Assembly (NCBI RefSeq): GCF_000512695.2
Contig: NZ_AZRW02000003.1
Location: 42,730-106,729 of the forward strand
Direction of reading: 5' to 3'
From: Pseudomonas sp. QTF5
Lineage (GTDB): Bacteria; Pseudomonadota; Gammaproteobacteria; Pseudomonadales; Pseudomonadaceae
DNA length: 64,000 nt
Under the pieces are notes generated by a model. It did no database searches, was not told the DNA's origin, and saw nothing but the letters and a program-made list of their open reading frames with translations. Each line of letters opens with the position of its first letter. Within the stretch, counting starts at the first letter, position 1. This document shows, in pieces, positions 9,909-19,852 of the stretch. The translations under genes and the position numbers were made by a program.

Positions 9909-10673
9909 ATGAGCGAGAGCTCACGGGTATTACTTGCCAATACAAAGGCGCTTTGCAGGTTTTGCCTATCCGCATCGCTGCTGATTGCCTGTCACGCGAG
10001 TGGCGCACCATTGCCGCTCGAGTTGTATATCCCGGAAGCTCCGCCACTGACGTTTGTCGATGGCGCCAAGGGCCACGGAATGGTCGGGGATGCCGTCCTG
10101 GTGGCCATTGCCAACGCCGGCTATGTCGCTCATGTCCATGGACTTCCCTGGGCCAGATCGCAGAAATACGTCAGCGAGAAACAGGATCTTCTGATAGCCC
10201 CCTTGTCGCGCACGCCAGAACGTGAAGAACACTTCACCTGGATCGCGTCGATCATGCCCATGGAGCGTGCTTTCTTCAGCCTTGACCGGCAAGTGAGCAG
10301 CTTCGCACAAGCGAAAAAAACCTATCGCAAGATCGGCGTTGGCCTGGGCAGCGCACAGGAGGAAATCCTGCGTGCGCAAGGCTTCAGCGATGAGCAGATC
10401 TACCCGCTGACCATTGGCGACAACCCCGCGCAGATGCTCTTGAAAGGGCGCATCGATGCCTGGTTCAACGGTGTTCCCGAGAGTCAATACATCTGGCCGA
10501 AGGTGTCTGAACAAACATTGCTCATGAGCCCCGTCATGAGCAGTGCGGACCTCTATCTGGCTTGCTCCAGGCTTTGCTCCGCTCAACTGGTGCAAGACTT
10601 GCGCGAGGCGGTTGAAACGCTTCGCGATGACGGCACCCTGGCACGTATACAGCAGAGCTATTTGTCGCAATAG
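9909..10673 (+). CDS. Periplasmic amino-acid-type solute-binding protein (family 3-like)
   Basis: About 254 residues, with a hydrophobic signal segment (CLSASLLIACHASGAP). The mature part resembles extracellular solute-binding proteins of family 3: PEAPPLTFVD near its start, GMVGDAV, then a C-terminal ETLRDDGTLARIQQSYL helix. No permease or ATPase gene is adjacent. Stand-alone proteins of this kind in Pseudomonas may serve shared transporters or sensing, so the ligand is unknown. In-frame ATGs also exist at 9861 and 9891, none with a clear Shine-Dalgarno. The chosen ATG gives the most typical signal-peptide length. Confidence 0.75.
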   Translation: MSESSRVLLANTKALCRFCLSASLLIACHASGAPLPLELYIPEAPPLTFVDGAKGHGMVGDAVLVAIANAGYVAHVHGLPWARSQKYVSEKQDLLIAPLSRTPEREEHFTWIASIMPMERAFFSLDRQVSSFAQAKKTYRKIGVGLGSAQEEILRAQGFSDEQIYPLTIGDNPAQMLLKGRIDAWFNGVPESQYIWPKVSEQTLLMSPVMSSADLYLACSRLCSAQLVQDLREAVETLRDDGTLARIQQSYLSQ

Positions 10674-10698
10674 CGGTACGTGCCTGACAGGTGAGCCC

Positions 10699-10985
10699 TT
10701 AACCCAGTTGCTGGCACCCAATGCCTCCATCGAGGCGGCCCGCGACCACAGCGCCGATTCCGGTATCCACCAACACCTTGCCGAACACACCGCCGGCACC
10801 GGCAATCAGAATCACCATGGCCATGCCGGGCAAGGCCGAGCCGATCACGTCAGACACCTGAGTACGACTCCAGCCCCGGCGCGAACCCAGCAACCAGGCA
10901 CACAGCAAGGTATCGATCAGCAACACCACCAGCGGCGCGCCGAGCACAGTCATGATGCCGCGCAGGAATACCGGTGTTTGCGGGG
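10699..10985 (-). pseudogene. Fragment of a GntP-family gluconate:H+ symporter
   Basis: About 90 codons read like the middle of a gluconate permease: GAPLVVLLIDTLLCAWLLG, then GWSRTQVSDV, then a glycine-rich membrane stretch VILIAGAGGVFGKVLVDTGI. Intact GntP proteins have about 440-450 residues and a dozen membrane spans; here there is neither a proper N-terminus nor the remaining spans. The fragment ends at a stop after GGIGCQQLG, and its upstream part passes into unrelated sequence with no start codon context. It is a deletion remnant lying between a binding-protein gene and a repeat. Confidence 0.65.
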
Positions 10986-11059
10986 GGGGATCGCGGGGAA
11001 ACTCAAATTGACCATCAGGCGAGAGCTGCCGATGCCTTCGAGCAGGGTCGCGCTGCTGG

Positions 11060-11160
11060 CCTGCCAAAGGCTGCGATCTTTTGATCTTTAGCGATTCGTC
11101 TGACGCCAATATCAAAAAATCGCAGCCTTCGGCAGCTACGGCAGCTCTTACGGCACTAAC
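11060..11160. repeat. Palindromic intergenic repeat (CTGCGATCTTTTGAT type)
   Basis: GCTGCGATCTTTTGATCTTT on the left faces ATCAAAAAATCGCAGCCTTC on the right, forming an imperfect inverted repeat of about 16 bp around a short centre. It is followed by GGCAGCTACGGCAGCTCTTA. This type of element, distinct from the GTGGGAGC REP, recurs between genes in fluorescent pseudomonads. Here it occupies the gap between the GntP remnant and the porin gene. Confidence 0.6.
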
Positions 11161-11200
11161 AGCCGATCAGATCCGAGAACTGTCGCCGATGACGCGGACA

Positions 11201-12877
<1,677 letters not shown>

Positions 12878-12882
12878 CTACA

Positions 12883-12911
12883 TTGACGATGTTAACGTTA
12901 ACTTTTCTAAA
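12883..12911 (+). promoter_or_regulatory. Promoter of the sugar importer operon with embedded LacI-type operator
   Basis: A -35-like TTGACG (12883-12888) and a -10-like TCTAAA (12906-12911) are separated by exactly 17 bases. The spacer contains the perfect 12-bp palindrome GTTAACGTTAAC (12891-12902), with the central CG typical of LacI/GalR operators. A LacI-family gene closes the operon, so this is most likely its operator, blocking RNA polymerase when sugar is absent. It may also affect the divergent porin gene. Confidence 0.7.
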
Positions 12912-12932
12912 AACAAAAATAAAGAGGGCTTT

Positions 12933-14207
12933 ATGAAACAGCTTAAATCTCTTCTTCCAGCAGCACTGCTCACCCTTTGTGCCGGGCTTCCATCCCTCTC
13001 GAACGCAGCTGATTTGACGATCTCCTGCGGCGCGGTGGGTGCGGAGCTACAACTCTGCAAAGAGGCTGTCGAGGCGTGGTCGAAACAGACCGGCAACAAT
13101 GTCGAGGTGGTCTCAACACCTAACTCGGCAACCGAGAGGTTGTCGTTCTACCAACAGATCCTCAGTGCGCAGTCCAGCGACATCGACATCATTCAAATCG
13201 ACATGGTGTGGCCGGGGATGCTGGCCAAACATCTGATGGATCTGCGCGAGGTGCTTCCTGCCAATGCGACCCAGGGCTACTTCCAGGCACAGGTGGATAA
13301 CGCCACGGTGAACGGACGGCTGGTGACGATGCCGTGGTTCACCGACTCGGGCCTGCTGTATTACCGCAAGGACTTGCTCGAGAAGTACAACCAGCAGGTT
13401 CCCCAGACATGGGAGGAAATGACCGCTACCGCCAGGAATATTCAACAGGCCGAGCGCACTGCCGGGAATCCCAATGCGTGGGGTTACATCTTTCAGGGGC
13501 GCGCCTACGAGGGCCTGACGTGTAATGCGCTGGAGTGGATCAGCAGCCAACCGCAAGGCGGGCTGGTCAATCCACAAGGCGACATCGTGGTCAACAGTCA
13601 GGCCTCGAGAACGGCGTTGACCCTGGCGAAAAGCTGGGTAGGAGACATCTCCCCGCGCGGCGTACTCAATTACACCGAGGAAGAAGGCCGTGGCGTCTTC
13701 CAGTCGGGAAATGCGCTGTTCATGCGTAACTGGCCTTATGTCTGGGCTCTGGTGCAAAGCCAGGACAGTGCCGTAAAAGACAAGGTCGGGGTCGCTCCCC
13801 TGCCCCGCGGCGGCGAGACCGGCAGCCATGCCTCCACCCTCGGTGGCTGGGGCCTGGCGGTATCGCGTTACAGCGCCCATCCAAAACTTGCCGCGGAGCT
13901 GGTGAGCTATCTGACCAGTGCCCAAGAGCAAAAACGCCGCGCCCTGATAGGCGCCTATAACCCGGTGATCGAGTCGCTGTATCAAGACCCCGAATTGCTC
14001 GCGGCCATGCCTTATTACGCTCAGCTGCACAGCATTCTCAACGATGGGGTGATGCGCCCTGCCTCAATCACTGCCGATCGCTATCCACGGGTCTCCAATG
14101 CGTTCTTCGATCGAGTGCATGGCGTGCTGGCGGGCGAGTTGCCTGTGGATCAGGCGCTGGCCGAGCTGGAAAGCGAACTCACACGCATCAAACGCCGGAA
14201 CTGGTAA
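12933..14207 (+). CDS. Sugar ABC transporter, periplasmic binding protein
   Basis: A 424-residue family 1 solute-binding protein (MalE/ThuE type). The signal peptide ends at SNA near residue 25. The mature part shows LTISCGAVGAELQLCKEAVE, then PWFTDSGLLYYRKDLLEKYN, the usual binding-protein hallmark, and GGWGLAVSRYS. Expected ligand by context is sucrose or a related disaccharide such as trehalose, since ThuE-like proteins bind both. AGAGGG lies 6 bases before the ATG. First gene of the importer operon, about 15 bases after the predicted transcription start. Confidence 0.9.
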   Translation: MKQLKSLLPAALLTLCAGLPSLSNAADLTISCGAVGAELQLCKEAVEAWSKQTGNNVEVVSTPNSATERLSFYQQILSAQSSDIDIIQIDMVWPGMLAKHLMDLREVLPANATQGYFQAQVDNATVNGRLVTMPWFTDSGLLYYRKDLLEKYNQQVPQTWEEMTATARNIQQAERTAGNPNAWGYIFQGRAYEGLTCNALEWISSQPQGGLVNPQGDIVVNSQASRTALTLAKSWVGDISPRGVLNYTEEEGRGVFQSGNALFMRNWPYVWALVQSQDSAVKDKVGVAPLPRGGETGSHASTLGGWGLAVSRYSAHPKLAAELVSYLTSAQEQKRRALIGAYNPVIESLYQDPELLAAMPYYAQLHSILNDGVMRPASITADRYPRVSNAFFDRVHGVLAGELPVDQALAELESELTRIKRRNW

Positions 14208-14228
14208 GCCACAAGGAAGAAAATCACC

Positions 14229-15191
14229 ATGTCTGTCTCTACTACCCATGTCCCCTGTGAGGAGCTTCTGCTCACCAGGGAAACGCCCGTACAACGACGC
14301 CGGGTACGCGCCGCCTGGCTGTTTCTGACACCGATGCTGTTGTGTCTGGCCCTGGTGGCAGCCTGGCCGCTACTGCGCACATTCTGGTTCAGCCTGACCG
14401 ACGCCAGTCTGTCGGACACCGGTGGCGGAACCTTCATAGGTTTGAGCAATTATCTGTTCCACAACGGTACCAGCTGGTCGGGCATCCTGGTCGATCCTCA
14501 ATGGTGGAACGCGGTGCGCAACACCTTGCATTTCACCGTGGTGTCGGTGGGACTGGAAGTCGTGCTGGGGCTGCTGGTGGCGTTGCTGCTGAACATCAAG
14601 TTCACCGGCCGTTCCCTCGTGCGTGCGATGATTCTGATTCCCTGGGCGATTCCGACCATTGTCTCGGCAAAGATCTGGTCATGGATGCTTAACGACCAGT
14701 TCGGCATCATCAATCACATGATGCTGAGCCTCGGCCTGATTGACGCGCCCCTGGCCTGGACGGCCGATGCGGACCTGTCGATGTGGGCGGTGATCCTCGT
14801 CGACGTTTGGAAGACCGTGCCTTTTGTCACGCTGCTGATGCTGGCTGCCTTGCAGATGTTGCCGAGCGATTGCTACGAAGCCGCCAGGGTCGATGGCATT
14901 CACCCGCTGAGGGTGTTCTGGCGTGTCACGCTTCCCCTGCTGATGCCCGCCTTGTTGGTCGCGGCGATTTTCCGCATCCTCGACTCGCTGCGGGTATTCG
15001 ACGTGATCTATGTGCTGACCTCGAACTCGTCGAGCACCATGAGCATGTCGGTGTATGCCCGCCAGCACCTGGTGGAGTTCCAGGACGTCGGTTACGGCAG
15101 CGCGGCCTCGACGCTGCTGTTTCTGGTGGTTGCGGTCATTGCCATGCTTTATCTCTACCTCGGACGCCGTCAACTGGAGGTCCGGTCATGA
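14229..15191 (+). CDS. Sugar ABC transporter permease (MalF-like)
   Basis: A 320-residue inner-membrane permease. A short cytoplasmic N-terminus ends in RRRVRAAWLF before the first span, and about six hydrophobic segments follow. The EAA loop (EAARVDGIHPLRVFWRVTLP, about 218-237) contacts the ATPase. It starts 21 bases after the binding-protein gene with an AAGGAAG ribosome-binding site, and its last 4 bases overlap the next permease gene, so the two subunits should be made in equal amounts. Confidence 0.92.
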   Translation: MSVSTTHVPCEELLLTRETPVQRRRVRAAWLFLTPMLLCLALVAAWPLLRTFWFSLTDASLSDTGGGTFIGLSNYLFHNGTSWSGILVDPQWWNAVRNTLHFTVVSVGLEVVLGLLVALLLNIKFTGRSLVRAMILIPWAIPTIVSAKIWSWMLNDQFGIINHMMLSLGLIDAPLAWTADADLSMWAVILVDVWKTVPFVTLLMLAALQMLPSDCYEAARVDGIHPLRVFWRVTLPLLMPALLVAAIFRILDSLRVFDVIYVLTSNSSSTMSMSVYARQHLVEFQDVGYGSAASTLLFLVVAVIAMLYLYLGRRQLEVRS

Positions 15192-16030
15192 GCCCGCGCC
15201 TATTGAAAAAAACGCTGTTGCGCCTCGGATTCTGGTGCCTGATCGGGGTATTGCTGCTGTATGCGGTCTTCCCTTTCTACTACGCCATCGTGACTTCGCT
15301 GAAGCCGTCCAGCGCCTTGTTCGAGGTGAGCTACTGGATCGAAAACCCCGATTTCTCCAATTACGCGGCGGTACTCAACCAATCCTCATTCCTGCTAGCT
15401 ATCGGCAACTCGCTGGTGGTTGCGCTTAGCGTAGTGACGCTGGCGTTGTTCCTCAGCGTGACCGCCGCCTATGCCTTGGGCCGGGTGAAGTTCCGTGGGC
15501 GTGGCACGGTGTTGATGATGGTCCTTGGTGTGTCGATGTTTCCCCAGGTCGCGGTGCTGTCGGGGCTGTTCGAAGTGATCCGCGCCCTGGGTCTGTACAA
15601 CACCTCCTGGGCGTTGATTCTGAGCTACACGATTTTCACCCTGCCCTTCACCGTCTGGGTGCTGACCACGTTCATGGGGCAACTGCCCCATGAACTGGAA
15701 GAAGCGGCAATCATGGATGGCGCTTCACCCTGGGTCACGCTGACCCGAGTGCTGTTGCCGCTGCTCTGGCCCGCGCTGGTCACCACTGGCTTATTGGCTT
15801 TCATCGCCGCGTGGAACGAGTTCCTGTTTGCCCTGACCTTCACCCTCACCGACACCCAACGCACGGTGCCGGTGGCCATCGCCTTGATTTCCGGCGGCAG
15901 CCCCCATGAGCTGCCTTGGGGATTGTTGATGGCCGCCTCGGTGCTGGTCACCGTCCCATTGGTGATTCTGGTGCTGATCTTCCAGCGCCGAATCGTTTCC
16001 GGTCTCACTGCCGGCGCGTTAAAGGGTTGA
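15188..16030 (+). CDS. Sugar ABC transporter permease (MalG-like)
   Basis: A 280-residue inner-membrane permease with six predicted spans. Its EAA loop (EEAAIMDGASPWVTLTRVLL, about 175-194) is the coupling helix. The ATG overlaps the stop of the preceding permease (ATGA), which defines the start and indicates translational coupling. The frame is open far upstream inside the previous gene, but that extension is out-of-frame coding shadow. It forms the transport channel with the MalF-like subunit. Confidence 0.92.
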   Translation: MSPRLLKKTLLRLGFWCLIGVLLLYAVFPFYYAIVTSLKPSSALFEVSYWIENPDFSNYAAVLNQSSFLLAIGNSLVVALSVVTLALFLSVTAAYALGRVKFRGRGTVLMMVLGVSMFPQVAVLSGLFEVIRALGLYNTSWALILSYTIFTLPFTVWVLTTFMGQLPHELEEAAIMDGASPWVTLTRVLLPLLWPALVTTGLLAFIAAWNEFLFALTFTLTDTQRTVPVAIALISGGSPHELPWGLLMAASVLVTVPLVILVLIFQRRIVSGLTAGALKG

Positions 16031-16057
16031 TGCCCAACAAAGACAAGGAACAGCATC

Positions 16058-17203
16058 GTGATCAAATTGAAACTGGACAACGTGAACAAACAATTGGGCG
16101 GCGCGCGGATTCTTCGCGACGTCAGCCTGGAAATCGCCGCGGGTGAATTCGTGGTGTTCGTCGGCCCTTCGGGCTGCGGAAAATCGACCCTGCTACGACT
16201 GATCGCCGGACTGGATTCGATCTGCGGCGGCGACCTGCTGATCGACGGGCGTCGCGTCAACGACCTGGAGCCGCGCGAGCGTGGCGTCGGCATGGTGTTT
16301 CAGTCTTATGCGCTGTACCCGCACATGAGCGTCTACGACAACATCAGCTTCGGCCTCAAACTGGCCAAGACTGAAAAGACCAGCCTGCGCGAGCGCGTGC
16401 TGAAAACGGCGCAAATCCTGCAATTGGACAAACTGCTGCAACGCAAGCCAAAGGAACTGTCCGGCGGGCAGCGTCAGCGTGTGGCCATGGGCAGAGCCAT
16501 GGCGCGGGAACCGGACATTTTGTTGTTCGATGAGCCGCTTTCCAACCTGGACGCATCCTTGCGCGTGCAGATGCGCAACGAAATCGCCCGACTGCATGAT
16601 CGACTGGGCTCGACCATGATCTACGTCACCCACGATCAGGTTGAAGCGATGACCCTGGCCGACAAAATTGTCGTGCTCAATGGCGGTCGCGTCGAACAGG
16701 TCGGCTCACCGCGCGAACTCTATGAACGCCCGGCCAGCCGCTTTGTCGCCGGCTTCCTGGGCTCACCCAGAATGAATTTTCTTGCCGCGCGCCTGCAGGC
16801 CCCAGGCGAAACCAGCCTGGTCGATTGCCCTATATTGGGTATGACCTCCCTGCCCTTCGACAGCTCGAACCTGACAGCGGACGCGCAGCTGAGCCTGGGG
16901 ATTCGCCCGGAACACGTGTCGCTCAAAGCGGCGCAGGGAACCGCCGGCGTCGTCGTGACCGGGGTCGAATACCTGGGCAGCGAAACCTATGTGCACCTCG
17001 AGACAGGTCAGGACGAGCCACTGATCTGTCGTTGTGAGGTCAACGCCGGATGGCAGGCGGGCGATCGGGTCGAACTGCAACTGGACGTCGACAACCTGCA
17101 CCTGTTCGACGTCGACGGCACGGCCTTGAAGCGCCATCCACACGCCATTGAAACCCTGCCGGATGGTGTCCCTCTGCGCTCGGCACGAGCAGGCGCCCTA
17201 TGA
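16058..17203 (+). CDS. Sugar ABC transporter ATP-binding protein (MalK/UgpC type)
   Basis: A 381-residue cytosolic ATPase. Walker A GPSGCGKST is near residue 37, the signature LSGGQRQR near 134, Walker B ILLFDEPLSNLD near 153, and the switch His in VTHDQ near 190. A C-terminal OB-fold regulatory domain (LGIRPEHVSL) of the MalK/UgpC type follows. It begins with GTG after AAGGAA. Its TGA overlaps the ATG of the GH32 gene, tying import to hydrolysis. Confidence 0.93.
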   Translation: MIKLKLDNVNKQLGGARILRDVSLEIAAGEFVVFVGPSGCGKSTLLRLIAGLDSICGGDLLIDGRRVNDLEPRERGVGMVFQSYALYPHMSVYDNISFGLKLAKTEKTSLRERVLKTAQILQLDKLLQRKPKELSGGQRQRVAMGRAMAREPDILLFDEPLSNLDASLRVQMRNEIARLHDRLGSTMIYVTHDQVEAMTLADKIVVLNGGRVEQVGSPRELYERPASRFVAGFLGSPRMNFLAARLQAPGETSLVDCPILGMTSLPFDSSNLTADAQLSLGIRPEHVSLKAAQGTAGVVVTGVEYLGSETYVHLETGQDEPLICRCEVNAGWQAGDRVELQLDVDNLHLFDVDGTALKRHPHAIETLPDGVPLRSARAGAL

Positions 17204-18702
17204 CTGTGTCTTTGAATTCCATGAGTGTTCCAATGTCCGCTGCCCTTGAGATTGCGCAGCATGCGCTGAGTAATGGCCTGTCTCGCGTCATCCACGATTA
17301 TCGACCCGATTATCATCTTGCCCCCCCGGTGGGCTGGATGAACGACCCCAACGGAGTGGTGTACTTTCGTGGCGAATACCATGTGTTCTATCAGTACCAT
17401 CCCTTCGACGCGAAATGGGGGCCGATGTATTGGGGACATGCCAAGAGCGCCGATCTGGTCCATTGGCAGCATCTGCCCATCGCCCTGGCGCCTGGCGATG
17501 ACTTCGACCGTGACGGTTGTTTTTCCGGTAGCGCGGTGGTGAATGGCGATACCCTGGCACTGATCTACACCGGGCACACCTGGCTGGGGGACGTGGGTGA
17601 CGAACGCTCGATCCGCCAAGTCCAGTGTCTGGCCACCAGCACCGACGGCATCCACTTCGTCAAGCATGGCGCCGTCATCGAGACCGCGCCGCAAGACACG
17701 ATCATGCACTTTCGTGACCCCAAGGTCTGGCAGGAGGATGACTATTGGTACCTGATTGCCGGCGCGCGTCTGGGTGATAAACCGCTACTGCCGCTATACC
17801 GTTCCACGGATCTGCACGCCTGGGAGTTCCTGGATTATGTGTCCAGCGGCAGCGAGGGCGATGGCTATATGTGGGAGTGCCCGGATCTGTTCCGACTGAA
17901 CGGGCGCGATGTGCTGCTGTACTCCCCCCAGGGCATGCAACCCGAGGGTTACGAACGGCTCAACAAGTACCAGACCGGTTATCGAGTGGGCCGACTCGAC
18001 AGCGAATGGCACTTCACCGGCGGGCCCTTTATCGAGCTGGATAACGGCCACGATTTCTATGCCGCGCAAACGCTACTGGCCGCCGACGGTCGGCGCCTTG
18101 TGTGGGCGTGGCTCGACATGTGGGAAAGCCCGATGCCGAGCCAGGCCCATCACTGGTGCGGCATGCTCGGGTTGCCGCGCGAACTTGAACTGTGCGCCGA
18201 TCGCCTTTGCGTGTATCCGGCACGGGAGCTCACCGCACTGCGCAAGGCGCCATTGCCGGGCACGTCCTGGTGGGATGGGTCGGGAGCCCGATGGGTGCGG
18301 GAAGTGAATGGTGACAGGCTCGAAATCCATGTGCATCTGGATTTGCTCGGCTGCACCGACGGCCACCTGGGAATCGCCTTGCGTTGCAGCGATGATGGTC
18401 AAGAAGAAACCCTGCTCTACTACGATGCTTCGCTGCAGCGACTGGTGCTTGACCGCGGCCGCTCGGGTGCACAAGTCACCGGTCAGCGCAGCGTGGCGAT
18501 AGATCCGACACAAGAGCGACTGGAACTGCGTGTGTTTCTCGATCGCTCGTCCATCGAGGTGTTCGACGAAAACGGGCGCTTCAGCCTCAGCAGTCGCCTT
18601 TATCCACGGCCGGACAGTCTGGGCGTGAAGCTGTTTGCCAACGGAAGTGGCGGGCGTGTCTCGATTCCCAAGGCATGGCCTCTCGACTCTGGATGGCTGT
18701 GA
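17200..18702 (+). CDS. scrB: GH32 sucrose hydrolase / beta-fructofuranosidase
   Basis: A 500-residue glycoside hydrolase family 32 enzyme. All three catalytic signatures are present: WMNDPNG (nucleophile Asp49), RDP at 172-174 (transition-state stabiliser) and the acid/base Glu226 in WECPDLF. A five-bladed propeller followed by a beta-sandwich fits the length. There is no signal peptide, so it acts in the cytoplasm on imported sugar, releasing fructose from sucrose. No PTS or sucrose-phosphate step is visible, so free sucrose rather than sucrose 6-phosphate is the probable substrate. The ATG overlaps the ATPase stop; further in-frame ATGs lie shortly downstream. Confidence 0.92.
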   Translation: MTVSLNSMSVPMSAALEIAQHALSNGLSRVIHDYRPDYHLAPPVGWMNDPNGVVYFRGEYHVFYQYHPFDAKWGPMYWGHAKSADLVHWQHLPIALAPGDDFDRDGCFSGSAVVNGDTLALIYTGHTWLGDVGDERSIRQVQCLATSTDGIHFVKHGAVIETAPQDTIMHFRDPKVWQEDDYWYLIAGARLGDKPLLPLYRSTDLHAWEFLDYVSSGSEGDGYMWECPDLFRLNGRDVLLYSPQGMQPEGYERLNKYQTGYRVGRLDSEWHFTGGPFIELDNGHDFYAAQTLLAADGRRLVWAWLDMWESPMPSQAHHWCGMLGLPRELELCADRLCVYPARELTALRKAPLPGTSWWDGSGARWVREVNGDRLEIHVHLDLLGCTDGHLGIALRCSDDGQEETLLYYDASLQRLVLDRGRSGAQVTGQRSVAIDPTQERLELRVFLDRSSIEVFDENGRFSLSSRLYPRPDSLGVKLFANGSGGRVSIPKAWPLDSGWL

Positions 18703-18794
18703 ACGGCGGATGGCTATGAGCAGCGTCATTCGAGTCGCGAGAAACCCGGGCCCTGTGTCATGATCCTGCGTCAACCTGACCGGCCTCGCCTCGC

Positions 18795-19787
18795 ATGACT
18801 TCAGTGAAAGACGTTGCACAGCTGGCCGGCGTGTCCCTGATGACGGTTTCTCGAGCGCTCAATAACCCGGAAAAACTGAGCCCCGAAACCCTTCAGCGGG
18901 TGCGTCGCGCCATTGATGAACTGCAATTCGTACCGAGCCTGTCGGCGCGCAAGATGCGCGGCGACAACCTCCAGTCGCGAACCATCGGAGTGTTCGCGCT
19001 GGACACCGCGACCACACCGTTCGCGGTCGAACTGTTGCTGTCCATCGAACAGACCGCGCAGCAAGCCGGCTGGAATGTCTTTATCCTCAACCTGTTGAGC
19101 AACCCGCCCACCGACCAGAACATCGACCTGATGTTGTCGCACCGTCCCGACGGGTTGATCTTCAGCGCCATGGGGTTTCGCCAGGTGAGCATTCCCGAGC
19201 GCTTGAAGAGTAAACCCCTGGTACTCGCCAATTGCCTGGCAGATGACAGACACTTGGTGAGTTATGTGCCGGACGACGAATCGGGGCAGTATCGCGCCGT
19301 ACATCACGCGTTGAGCCAAGGCTATCGGCGCCCTCTGTGTATCAATCTGCCCAAACAGAGTCTGGCCTGGGGCCTGCGACAAAAAGGCCTGCAGCGTGCC
19401 TGTCAGGCATTCGGGCTGTTGCCTGACGCACTCCTGCAATACAACCTTTCCGATCATGACGCCTATGGTGAAACCGCAACCATCCTCGACCGGCACATCA
19501 TCGAAGGTCGTCCCCAGTTCGATGTTCTGATCTGTGGCAACGACCGCATTGCCTTTTGTGCTTATCAGCTGCTTTTAGGCCGTGGCCTGAAAATTCCCGA
19601 CGATGTCGCCGTGCTCGGCTATGACAACATGATCGGCATCGCCGAACTGTTCATCCCGCCGCTGACCACCGTGCAACTGCCGTACTACGAGATCGGTCGC
19701 AATGCTGCCCTGCACCTGATCGAGGCCCTCGAGGTATCGGGAGCCCAGCCCGTTGATTGTCCATTGGTGGTCAGGGCGTCGTTATGA
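18795..19787 (+). CDS. scrR: LacI/GalR-family transcriptional regulator of the sugar locus
   Basis: A 330-residue repressor. The N-terminal helix-turn-helix (SVKDVAQLAGVSLMTVSRAL, residues 3-22) is followed by the hinge helix region and a periplasmic-binding-protein-like effector domain (TIGVFALDTATTPF, then AVLGYDN near 275). It lies 92 bases after the hydrolase gene on the same strand, perhaps with its own weak promoter. The likely target is the GTTAACGTTAAC palindrome in front of the importer operon. The inducer is presumably sucrose or fructose. The name ScrR is assigned by context only. Confidence 0.88.
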   Translation: MTSVKDVAQLAGVSLMTVSRALNNPEKLSPETLQRVRRAIDELQFVPSLSARKMRGDNLQSRTIGVFALDTATTPFAVELLLSIEQTAQQAGWNVFILNLLSNPPTDQNIDLMLSHRPDGLIFSAMGFRQVSIPERLKSKPLVLANCLADDRHLVSYVPDDESGQYRAVHHALSQGYRRPLCINLPKQSLAWGLRQKGLQRACQAFGLLPDALLQYNLSDHDAYGETATILDRHIIEGRPQFDVLICGNDRIAFCAYQLLLGRGLKIPDDVAVLGYDNMIGIAELFIPPLTTVQLPYYEIGRNAALHLIEALEVSGAQPVDCPLVVRASL

Positions 19788-19820
19788 GGGATCGAGCAGA
19801 ACACGCGGCCTGAAAACGTA

Positions 19821-19843
19821 CGCGGGGAGCCTGCCTCCCCGCG
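19821..19843. terminator. Terminator hairpin between LacI regulator and TonB receptor genes
   Basis: CGCGGGGAG and CTCCCCGCG form a perfect 9-bp GC-rich stem with a 5-base loop between two convergent genes. Read on the minus strand it is followed closely by TACGTTTT, so it best terminates the receptor transcript. It may also stop the regulator transcript. Confidence 0.65.
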
Positions 19844-19852
19844 CTCATGGGT

